Under the pieces are notes generated by a model, which saw only the letters and a list, made by a program, of their open reading frames with translations, was not told the DNA's origin and ran no database searches. The translations under genes were made by a program, and so were the position numbers. From contig DSDB01000287.1 of assembly GCA_011057845.1 (NCBI GenBank), forward strand, positions 1 to 6,585: a DNA stretch of 6,585 nucleotides. Direction: 5' to 3'. The stretch is from Phycisphaerales bacterium (GTDB taxonomy: Bacteria; Planctomycetota; Phycisphaerae; Sedimentisphaerales; Anaerobacaceae). Of the stretch, positions 1 through 4,606 are shown piece by piece (the first letter of the stretch is position 1; each line of letters starts with the position of its first letter).

Positions 1-123
1 GCCCGCGCGGGCAAGAAGCTCGAACTCAACGAGGCCGGCGAGATCACCAGCGACCCGGAGATCAACAAACTGGCCTGGCGCGAGCCTCGCGACGGCTGGG
101 GCCCGCTGGAGATGAAGGTCTGA
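1..123 (+). CDS. C-terminal end of a probable Gfo/Idh/MocA family oxidoreductase (5' truncated by window)
   Basis: The reading frame is open from base 1 to the TGA at 121-123 and gives 40 residues, starting ARAGKKLELN and ending WGPLEMKV. The pattern (a basic GKKLE segment, then an acidic stretch, SDPEINKL, an aromatic/basic REPRDGW and a short hydrophobic end) resembles the C-terminus of NAD(P)-dependent Gfo/Idh/MocA dehydrogenases abundant in planctomycetes, where a segment of the type 'GRKLxWD...DxEANKLLxRxYRxGW' closes the protein. These enzymes oxidise or isomerise sugars and inositols in the cytoplasm. The catalytic and nucleotide-binding parts lie outside the window, so the call rests on the tail alone. 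A sodium:solute symporter ORF follows on the same strand, which would fit a sugar/polyol catabolic neighbourhood, but a terminator separates the two. Confidence 0.5.
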   Translation, partial: ARAGKKLELNEAGEITSDPEINKLAWREPRDGWGPLEMKV

Positions 124-166
124 GCAAGGTCGTGTGGGGCTGCCGACATCGTCTTTTGGGTGGCTA

Positions 167-185
167 CCCTTCGCTTCGCGAAGGG
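167..185. repeat. Perfect 8-bp hairpin (inverted repeat 1)
   Basis: The arms cccttcgc (167-174) and gcgaaggg (178-185) are perfect reverse complements around a TTC loop. The hairpin lies in non-coding DNA 44 bases after the upstream stop codon. No T-run follows, so it is not an obvious terminator on its own. It may be half of a REP-like palindromic pair with the next hairpin, or an mRNA 3'-end stabilising stem. Confidence 0.6.
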
Positions 186-196
186 CAGGCTTGACT

Positions 197-221
197 CGGC
201 CCTTGCCTGCGGCAAAGGCCG
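197..221. repeat. 11-bp hairpin with one mismatch (inverted repeat 2)
   Basis: The arms cggcccttgcc (197-207) and ggcaaaggccg (211-221) pair over 10 of 11 positions around a TGC loop; the only mismatch is C202 against A216. It sits 11 bases after the first hairpin and has a similar core (CCCTT..C, three-base loop, G..AAGG), which suggests the two are related copies. There is no T-run after it. Function unknown; it could be a REP-like element or RNA structure in the 3' untranslated region of the upstream gene. Confidence 0.6.
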
Positions 222-263
222 CCACCCCAGGCGCCTCGTGTCATGCCTCAAGCAAGCAAGTAT

Positions 264-291
264 CGTACACGGACGGAGGACCCGCTATAAT
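264..291 (+). promoter_or_regulatory. Candidate promoter whose -10 (TATAAT) lies in the terminator loop
   Basis: A perfect TATAAT stands at 286-291. The best -35 partner is weak: cgtaca at 264-269, spacing 16, matching only the last three bases of TTGACA. Transcription would begin near 298, inside the right arm of the terminator stem, so the new transcript could not form the terminator hairpin and would have a leader of about 50 bases before the symporter ATG at 348. Because the terminator isolates the symporter, some promoter is needed close by, and this is the best -10 seen. The hexamer could equally be a chance product of the loop. Confidence 0.3.
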
Positions 292-310
292 ACGGGTCCT
301 CCGTTTTTTT
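273..310 (+). terminator. Strong Rho-independent terminator
   Basis: The arms acggaggacccg (273-284) and cgggtcctccgt (293-304) form a perfect 12-bp stem with an 8-base loop (285-292), followed directly by a run of seven T (304-310). This is a canonical intrinsic terminator for + strand transcription. It lies 150 bases after the oxidoreductase stop and 37 bases before the symporter ATG, so it should insulate the symporter from upstream transcription. There is no A-run on the left flank, so it should not act on the - strand. The loop carries TATAAT. Confidence 0.9.
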
Positions 311-347
311 GTGATTTGGCGGGTCATGGCATGGGGCGCTATGGGTA

Positions 348-839
348 ATGGCTCAGTGGCTTGATATAGGGGTATTCGTCGCGTTTATCGCGGTGGTGGT
401 GTCGTTCAGCATGTTTATGAGCCGCCGCGAGCGGAACAGCGAGGACTACTTTCTCGCCGGGCGGGAGCTGCGGTGGCCTTTGATCGGCTTTTCCATTGTG
501 GCCGCGAACATCTCCACCGAACAATTCGTCGGCATGGCCGGGGCCGGCGCCGGAGACGTGGGACTGGCGGTCGCGGGGTACCAGCTCCTGGGCGCGGTGA
601 CGATCATCTTCGTGGCGCTCTTCTTTCTGCCGCGATTTCTGCGGGCGGGCAACCGCATGGCGATCACGTTCGCGGTGGTCTTGGCGGCCATGACCGTCAT
701 CACACTGGCCGCTCCGCTGCGGGAGCCCAGGGAAATGCCGGTCAAGCAGGACTACGACTCCCGCCCCAGCGCCCTTGTCCTCGCGCTGGGTACGGCCGTC
801 ATCGCGGCCGTCGTCGCGTTCTACATCGTCTTTTGGTAA
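348..839 (+). CDS. Solute:sodium symporter (SSF/SLC5 family) with large in-frame internal deletion; probable pseudogene
   Basis: The ORF encodes 163 residues, whereas SSF transporters usually have about 450-600. Residues 1-100 look like a normal N-terminus: a helix at about 6-23, the cytoplasmic signature SEDYFLAGRELRWPLIGFSI, the broken sodium-site helix with ANISTEQFVGMAG (53-65), and a following helix ending FFLPRFLRAG (about 75-101). In intact relatives a segment such as 'YTMPEFLExRY' should follow. Here the sequence passes directly to NRMAITFAVVL (102-112), which resembles the start of the penultimate helix, then a hydrophilic link REPREMPVKQDYDSRPS and a last helix ending YIVFW at the stop. 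About ten helices, including the substrate site, appear to be missing, with the junction near base 650. The frame is intact with no stop. The ATG at 348 is the only sensible in-frame start and has only a weak GGGG (333-336) upstream. A working transporter is unlikely. Alternatives are a collapsed assembly or a retained mini-membrane protein. Confidence 0.8.
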   Translation: MAQWLDIGVFVAFIAVVVSFSMFMSRRERNSEDYFLAGRELRWPLIGFSIVAANISTEQFVGMAGAGAGDVGLAVAGYQLLGAVTIIFVALFFLPRFLRAGNRMAITFAVVLAAMTVITLAAPLREPREMPVKQDYDSRPSALVLALGTAVIAAVVAFYIVFW

Positions 840-846
840 GAGACCG

Positions 847-3036
847 TCAAGGCGTAACGGTTTGGGTTCGGAAGGACCTCTGTTCCACGGGCAGGAACTT
901 GTTCTCGGTCGGGCCCGATGGGGTGTCGAACAGGAGCGTCCCGTCGTCGCTGATAAGCTGGATGTCGCCGTCGCCGGGGAACTGGAACATGCCTTCGGGG
1001 GTCAAGACGGGGAATTTGTAGAGTTGCGAGAGCTGGCCGGTGGTCATGTCGTAGGAGTAGAGTATCTGGAGGGGCTCGGCGGCGCCGCCTTTGTGTGATC
1101 CGGCGACGAGGAGGTACTGCGCCAACGTAAGTGAGTACTCTATGCTGCGAATGCCGAATCCATCCAGATCCAACAGAATGGGCGGGTCGAACTGAGGCGG
1201 CTGGCCCATCAGGACGACCTCGTGCGGATTCCTCAGGCGGATGATGAGGGCGTGGCGGTTGCCGTCGATCTTGGGCCGGGGATTGCGAAAGGCGATCAGC
1301 AGGGCGTCGCCCTCGGCCGTGGCGGCTAGGCCCTCGATGTTGAGACCGTCGATTTTGGGGGCAAGGTTGGGATAGGTCGTAGGATCGATACGGCCGTCGA
1401 CGACGCCGATGGCGGCCGACAGGCCCAGATCGTAGACGGCGTCGTAGGCGATCAGGTCGTTGACGAGGTTGGTATAGTTGCCGTCAACATCGACGACGAC
1501 ATCGGCGCCGCTGCCGGTGATGCTGGTGGCGAAGAACTGGTAACGGCTGTAACGGTACTGGCCGTCGCGGTTGCGGCCGTGGGAGGTGATCCAGAAGATG
1601 CGATTACCCAGCCAGGTGGCCCCTTCGATATCCATCTCTGGGCGGTTGGGCTCGATGTTGAGGGCGTAGGCTATGTTGACGTCGCGGATGGGCGGAGAAT
1701 TCGGGCTACTCCACTGGTAAATACGCAGAAGGTTGAGTTCGTCGCCGGCGGCGATGACCCTATCGCTGTCGAGGGCCACTGCGGCCGAGGCGTCGGCCAT
1801 GTGCCAGTAGAGACCGTACGTGCGGGCCGATTCAGCGGTGGAAAAGGCGGTTTCGTTGCGGTTGCCGGAGGTATCGCGGGCCTTGACGCGGTATGTGAAC
1901 GCCTGGCCGGGAGGCAGATCGGTCGGCTCAAAGAGCGTATCGTATTGCCAGCCACTGTCCGGGCCGTTGGCCGAGAGGCACTGAAAGTAGTACTGGACGC
2001 CATATTGGGCGTCGATGGCGGCCCTGGCGGTCATGGTGATCGATTCGGCGGAGACCGTGGTCGGGCGACTCTTCCACCGCATGACGTTGGGTTCAGGGGG
2101 CGTGATGTCGGTTCCATCGAGCCAGTCGGCCGCCAGCAGGGCCACGTCCTGGAGGGTGGCCAGCCCGTCAACGGCGAGGTCGGCCAGCAGACAGGCAGGG
2201 TCATCGGCGGGCAGGACGCCAGCCCAGCAATCGGCCATCAGCGCAAGGTCCTGGAAGTCGACATCGCCGTCGCGGTCGATGTCGGCGTATGGGCGGATGA
2301 TGGGCAGAAGGGAGAGGATGGCGTTCTCGAGCATGAGGTGGGCGTCGGCGGTGGCGCGGGCGAAGAGGCTGGCCGTGCGGTCAGGGGCGGCGAAAAACAG
2401 ACGCGGCGCGGCGGGAGCGTAGTCGGAGCCGTCGTAGTAGCCGGACTCGCTGCCGAGCCATCGAGCGATCACAACGCGGCCGGCGGAGGCGGCCACAAGA
2501 ACACCGTTGCCGGGGGAATCCTGGTCGGAGTGATCAACGTCGAGGCCCGTATTGAACATCTCTATCGCGCCCAGTGACGTGTTGATGCCGTGGAAGACCG
2601 GGTCGTTGGGGGCGACAACATCGAAGTGGGTACAGGGATTTGTGTCCGCACGGTTGCCGGGGAGCCAATCCCAGAAGCGGTGGCCATCGCTGCGGGCGAA
2701 TTCGATGTTGTGGCAGAGAATCGGGACCGGCAGGGCGTTCCAGAACTCGGCGTCGGCGTTGTAATCCCCGCCGGATGTGTCTCTGGAGATGATGATTAAG
2801 TCCGCGGATTGGAGTTCGGCTTTTCTCTTATCGCTGAGGTTCTCCTTGTAGCGGTCCGTGTCAATTCTCACGGCGACGTTGCCCTGGTAGAGTTCCTGGA
2901 GGAACCGAACGTATGGCCGTTCGGAATCGCCCGAGCCCGCCGTGACGATAATGATGTTGAACGGATCGGCCTGCACACGGCCGGGCAGCGCTGCCAGCAG
3001 CATTAACAGTAGTGCTATGGGGGGTGTTCTATTCAC
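847..3036 (-). CDS. Exported multidomain protein: GATase-like domain, dockerin pair, FN3-like module, DUF3616-like C-terminus
   Basis: Predicted secreted protein of 729 residues, exact role unknown. I chose the GTG at 3036 because AGGAG lies six bases upstream and the protein then opens with a standard signal peptide (VNRTPPIALLLMLLAALPG, likely cleavage after VQA, residue 23). A GTG at 3096 would put 20 extra residues before it. Residues about 26-245 form a Rossmann/class I glutamine-amidotransferase-like domain (FNIIIVTAGSGDSERPYVRF, ADLIIISRDTSG), with no catalytic Cys-His dyad that I can assign. Residues 252-306 are a dockerin-like calcium-loop pair: ligands D252, D254, D256 and D263 in the first, a weaker second (D286, D290, D297). 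Residues 312-406 form an FN3-like module. About 407-715 match the DUF3616 pattern (DIEGATW, GLNIEGLAATAEGDALLIAF, RNP). Dockerins bind cohesins in cellulosomes, but planctomycete versions are of unknown use. The gene ends 7 bases from the convergent symporter, without a visible terminator. Confidence 0.85.
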   Translation of the reverse strand: MNRTPPIALLLMLLAALPGRVQADPFNIIIVTAGSGDSERPYVRFLQELYQGNVAVRIDTDRYKENLSDKRKAELQSADLIIISRDTSGGDYNADAEFWNALPVPILCHNIEFARSDGHRFWDWLPGNRADTNPCTHFDVVAPNDPVFHGINTSLGAIEMFNTGLDVDHSDQDSPGNGVLVAASAGRVVIARWLGSESGYYDGSDYAPAAPRLFFAAPDRTASLFARATADAHLMLENAILSLLPIIRPYADIDRDGDVDFQDLALMADCWAGVLPADDPACLLADLAVDGLATLQDVALLAADWLDGTDITPPEPNVMRWKSRPTTVSAESITMTARAAIDAQYGVQYYFQCLSANGPDSGWQYDTLFEPTDLPPGQAFTYRVKARDTSGNRNETAFSTAESARTYGLYWHMADASAAVALDSDRVIAAGDELNLLRIYQWSSPNSPPIRDVNIAYALNIEPNRPEMDIEGATWLGNRIFWITSHGRNRDGQYRYSRYQFFATSITGSGADVVVDVDGNYTNLVNDLIAYDAVYDLGLSAAIGVVDGRIDPTTYPNLAPKIDGLNIEGLAATAEGDALLIAFRNPRPKIDGNRHALIIRLRNPHEVVLMGQPPQFDPPILLDLDGFGIRSIEYSLTLAQYLLVAGSHKGGAAEPLQILYSYDMTTGQLSQLYKFPVLTPEGMFQFPGDGDIQLISDDGTLLFDTPSGPTENKFLPVEQRSFRTQTVTP

Positions 3037-3042
3037 CTGCCA

Positions 3043-3047
3043 CTCCT
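3043..3047 (-). promoter_or_regulatory. Ribosome binding site AGGAG deciding the GTG start at 3036
   Basis: On the - strand AGGAG is followed by six bases (tggcag) and then GTG, an ideal Shine-Dalgarno spacing. It selects 3036 over the in-frame GTG at 3096, and the resulting N-terminus is a clean signal peptide. Confidence 0.8.
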
Positions 3048-3065
3048 GCGGGGTACACCGTTGGG

Positions 3066-3079
3066 CCGGGGCGCCCCGG
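3066..3079. repeat. 14-bp perfect GC palindrome in the 5' leader of the exported-protein gene
   Basis: ccggggcgccccgg equals its own reverse complement. It ends 30 bases upstream of the GTG at 3036, between the candidate -10 and the ribosome binding site. It could be an operator for a dimeric regulator or an mRNA leader hairpin (5-bp stem, GCGC loop). GC-rich sequence makes chance more likely, so the function is uncertain. Confidence 0.4.
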
Positions 3080-3127
3080 TTGCGATTGATCTGCACTGTG
3101 GGCGGCTGAGTGGGCCTCGGACCCTCT

Positions 3128-3141
3128 ATATGATAACATAT
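3128..3141 (-). promoter_or_regulatory. AT-rich inverted repeat with -10-like TATCAT, candidate promoter of the exported-protein gene
   Basis: On the - strand ATATG-TTAT-CATAT is a perfect 5-bp inverted repeat with a 4-base loop. It contains TATCAT (3130-3135), five of six matches to TATAAT, in an AT-rich island within GC-rich DNA. No good -35 exists 16-18 bases upstream, so either an activator is needed or this is not a sigma70 promoter. The expected start near 3123 would leave a leader of about 87 bases. Confidence 0.3.
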
Positions 3142-3311
3142 TCACGGTGGATTCGTATGGCCATTTTTGCCGGAACACCGGGAATTGGGCATAGAAATGC
3201 CGCCGACCGAAGCTGCATTACCGGACGTGGGTTGTGAGTCGGACATGGCCCGGCAGACGCCCTCCGGTGGAAAACACCTGCCTGGGGGCCGAGAATACGG
3301 GGTTCCCGAAA

Positions 3312-3385
3312 TGGGCGATACAAGACTTGAACTTGTGACCTCCTGCGTGTCGAGCAGGCGCTCTAGCCATCTGAGCTAATCGCCC
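3312..3385 (-). tRNA. tRNA-Val(GAC), with unusual C33
   Basis: The 74-nt sequence on the - strand folds fully. The acceptor stem GGGCGAT/ATCGCCC pairs 7 of 7; the D arm is GCTC/GAGC with GG at positions 18-19; the anticodon stem is CCTGC/GCAGG; the T stem ACAAG/CTTGT closes the loop TTCAAGT; the discriminator is A73. The variable loop is short (five bases), which excludes Ser and Leu classes. The anticodon loop is TCGACAC, giving anticodon GAC at 3349-3351, which reads valine GUC/GUU codons; A73, A35 and C36 fit valine identity. CCA is not encoded (TTT follows A73), so it must be added by a nucleotidyltransferase. Position 33 is C instead of the near-universal U. The good fold and nearby promoter argue for a working gene, but a decayed copy is possible. 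Confidence 0.92.
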
Positions 3386-3386
3386 C

Positions 3387-3437
3387 GAAAAGCCCCATCA
3401 GTATGTACGATGCGGCCCCGGAAATCAAGGGCTTTTC
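3387..3437. repeat. 9-bp perfect inverted repeat flanking the tRNA promoter
   Basis: gaaaagccc (3387-3395) and gggcttttc (3429-3437) are perfect reverse complements 33 bases apart. The arms bracket the -35/-10 region, one just upstream of the -35 and one just before the tRNA 5' end. This could be a regulator site or coincidence; no T-run makes it a terminator. Confidence 0.45.
3400..3428 (-). promoter_or_regulatory. Sigma70-like promoter for tRNA-Val
   Basis: On the - strand TTGATT (3423-3428) and CATACT (3400-3405) are separated by exactly 17 bases. Each matches four of six consensus positions (TTGACA, TATAAT). The predicted start lies about 5-8 bases before the mature tRNA 5' end at 3385, a normal layout for a tRNA gene. 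It would let the tRNA be made independently of the upstream pilus operon. Confidence 0.5.
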
Positions 3438-3459
3438 CCGAAAACTGCACCTATAGGGG

Positions 3460-3507
3460 CCGATTGAGTTATCGGACGAGATAGGGGGGTCCCGCAACCG
3501 GTCCGAT
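3460..3507. other. Overlapping, mutually exclusive hairpins downstream of the pseudopilin operon
   Basis: One hairpin pairs 3460-3464 (ccgat) with 3471-3475 (atcgg), loop of six bases. The other pairs 3471-3477 (atcggac) with 3501-3507 (gtccgat), seven base pairs with a 23-base loop. They share 3471-3475, so only one can form at a time. The stretch is non-coding, between the GspJ-like gene and the tRNA. No T-run follows on the - strand, so this is not a standard terminator. Confidence 0.35.
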
Positions 3508-3516
3508 TGGCGTGCT

Positions 3517-3543
3517 GTAAGTTCTTTTTATAGAAGGGCTTAC
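3517..3543 (-). other. Bulged hairpin just after the GspJ-like gene
   Basis: On the - strand gtaag (3539-3543) pairs with cttac (3517-3521), and inside it ttct pairs with agaa around an ATAAAA loop, with a three-base CCC bulge on one side. It starts 14 bases after the pseudopilin stop. It lacks a following T-run, so it may protect the mRNA 3' end rather than terminate. No intrinsic terminator was found for the operon in 3386-3556. Confidence 0.35.
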
Positions 3544-3556
3544 GCCGAGTCTCGCC

Positions 3557-4060
3557 TCATTTGAGATTCCGCCGGATGGCGGCGGCGGCATGGACGGTCT
3601 GCTGCGTATCGCCGAGTGAGACAGTGGCCGTTATCCTGACGTACTTGACCTTGGTCTGGCCGCCATCTACGAATGTGGTCTTCTGAAATGTGGCGGATGC
3701 GACATTGTCGCACAGGACGTAATCCGGGTCGGACAGGTCGTCGTTGGTTGTGAGGTATAGCTTGCGGTCGCCTGCGTTGTAGCTGTAGGTCAGGTCCTCG
3801 CCGTCGGCCGTGATCAGTCGACACGAGCCGGCGGCCGTGTCTGGATCGACGAAGTCGGCGGTTCGCAACTGGGTGGTCAGCCGGAGCATCGCCTGGCGGG
3901 CCTGGTTGAGGGTCTTGAGCATCTGCTCGTTCTGTCGGAGGTTGAAGGCCTGAGCGTTGAAGGCCATCGCTACGGCCGCCAGCAGTATGCTGGTAATGGC
4001 CACCACGAGCAACAGCTCGATCATCGTGAAGGCTCGGCGCATATTCGGGCGGTGTCTCAT
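3557..4060 (-). CDS. GspJ/PulJ-like pseudopilin (prepilin-type N-terminal cleavage motif)
   Basis: The 167-residue protein starts with a short basic leader MRHRPNMRRA followed by the class III prepilin motif FTMIE (11-15) and a hydrophobic helix to about residue 33. Prepilin peptidase would cut after A10 and methylate F11; E15 is the conserved +5 glutamate. The usual -1 residue is glycine, here alanine. The globular part after residue 45 has a helix with QARQAMLRLTTQLR, then a beta-rich region (EDLTYSYNAGDRKLYLTT, VKYVRITATVSL) like GspJ/PulJ or PilW minor pilins. C80 and C117 could form a disulfide. Such proteins sit at the tip of a type II secretion or type IV pilus fibre. The ATG at 4060 has AGGGGGA at good distance, overlapping the stop of the preceding gene, which implies translational coupling. 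It is the last gene of the operon. GspJ rather than PilW is inferred from size and gene order. Confidence 0.85.
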   Translation of the reverse strand: MRHRPNMRRAFTMIELLLVVAITSILLAAVAMAFNAQAFNLRQNEQMLKTLNQARQAMLRLTTQLRTADFVDPDTAAGSCRLITADGEDLTYSYNAGDRKLYLTTNDDLSDPDYVLCDNVASATFQKTTFVDGGQTKVKYVRITATVSLGDTQQTVHAAAAIRRNLK

Positions 4061-4066
4061 AGTCTA

Positions 4067-4073
4067 TCCCCCT
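4067..4073 (-). promoter_or_regulatory. Ribosome binding site AGGGGGA of the GspJ-like gene
   Basis: AGGGGGA lies six bases before the ATG at 4060 and overlaps the upstream stop TAG (4072-4074). It supports 4060 over the internal ATG at 4042 and suggests coupled translation of the two pseudopilins. Confidence 0.65.
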
Positions 4074-4560
4074 AATTGAGCCTTGCCCTGATCCAACGGG
4101 TTGAGGTGATGGTCCGTCCGTTCATCAGGATATCGACGGTGACCCGAACAAACGGCGTGGTATGGTTGCCAACGACCTGTGTGAAATCGCTGCCGCTGAC
4201 GTTTTCGACCGTGATGCGCTGGGTGAAGGCGGCCAACTCGCTCATAGCCACTCGGCCGGCATCGATGGGCGGCGAGATCACGGCGCCGTCAAAGTCGTCG
4301 AGGTCATCGTAACCTGCCAGCGTACCCTCTTCCGGGCCGAAGGTGGAGGTCGTGGTCTGCGGATCGACTACGGGCAGCGCAGCGGTCAGCTCGCGCAACT
4401 GCTCGGCGAGGAACTCGGCGGTCGAGATGTCTATCGCCTGGCCATTGGCGACCGTGAAGGCCCGGTTGGAAGCAATCAGGGCGACGAAGGCTATGCCGAC
4501 CAGGGCCACGGCGACCAGGATCTCAACCAGTGTGAAGCCGTGTGTCTTTCGTGTGTACAT
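4072..4560 (-). CDS. GspI/PilV-like pseudopilin (prepilin-type N-terminal cleavage motif)
   Basis: From the ATG at 4560 the protein has 162 residues and starts MYTRKTHG, then FTLVE (9-13), a textbook prepilin motif with Gly at -1, Phe at +1 and Glu at +5, followed by a hydrophobic helix to about residue 30. After peptidase cleavage the helix would pack in the core of a pseudopilus or pilus. The rest contains an amphipathic helix (ISTAEFLAEQLRELTAALP) and a beta-rich end (FVRVTVDILMNGRTITSTRW), in the style of GspI/PilV minor pilins. An in-frame TTG at 4590 would add ten residues and has AAGGAA (4601-4606) ten bases upstream; I prefer the ATG because it gives a normal short leader, but the TTG is possible. 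It lies between gspF/pilC and the GspJ-like gene, 11 bases from the latter. The exact subfamily is uncertain. Confidence 0.85.
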   Translation of the reverse strand: MYTRKTHGFTLVEILVAVALVGIAFVALIASNRAFTVANGQAIDISTAEFLAEQLRELTAALPVVDPQTTTSTFGPEEGTLAGYDDLDDFDGAVISPPIDAGRVAMSELAAFTQRITVENVSGSDFTQVVGNHTTPFVRVTVDILMNGRTITSTRWIRARLN

Positions 4561-4606
4561 GGTGCATCGACCGTTCACAAGGCTGGTCAATCGTAATCGG
4601 TTCCTT

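Noticed and set aside
134..364. Small + strand open frames across 134-364
   Set aside because: They run through two hairpins and the terminator, have no ribosome binding site or family resemblance, and overlap the symporter start.
840..846. Shared terminator between the convergent symporter and exported-protein genes
   Set aside because: Only seven bases separate the stops, and no stem with a T-run could be found on either strand near 800-900.
1579..2577. 332-codon open frame on the + strand opposite the exported-protein gene
   Set aside because: Its product is Gly/Val/Arg-rich with no recognisable domain, and it is antisense to a gene with clear signal peptide and domains. It is a GC-rich shadow frame.
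3037..3096. Upstream GTG start (3096) for the exported protein
   Set aside because: It would add 20 residues before the signal peptide and cross the 14-bp palindrome; the GTG at 3036 has AGGAG at ideal spacing.
3037..3311. tRNA-linked integration site or mobile element next to tRNA-Val
   Set aside because: No integrase, no repeat of the tRNA 3' end and no mobile-element gene were seen in the window.
3126..3379. Short open frames on both strands around 3126-3379
   Set aside because: They overlap the tRNA gene and the promoter region, and their products have no domain pattern.
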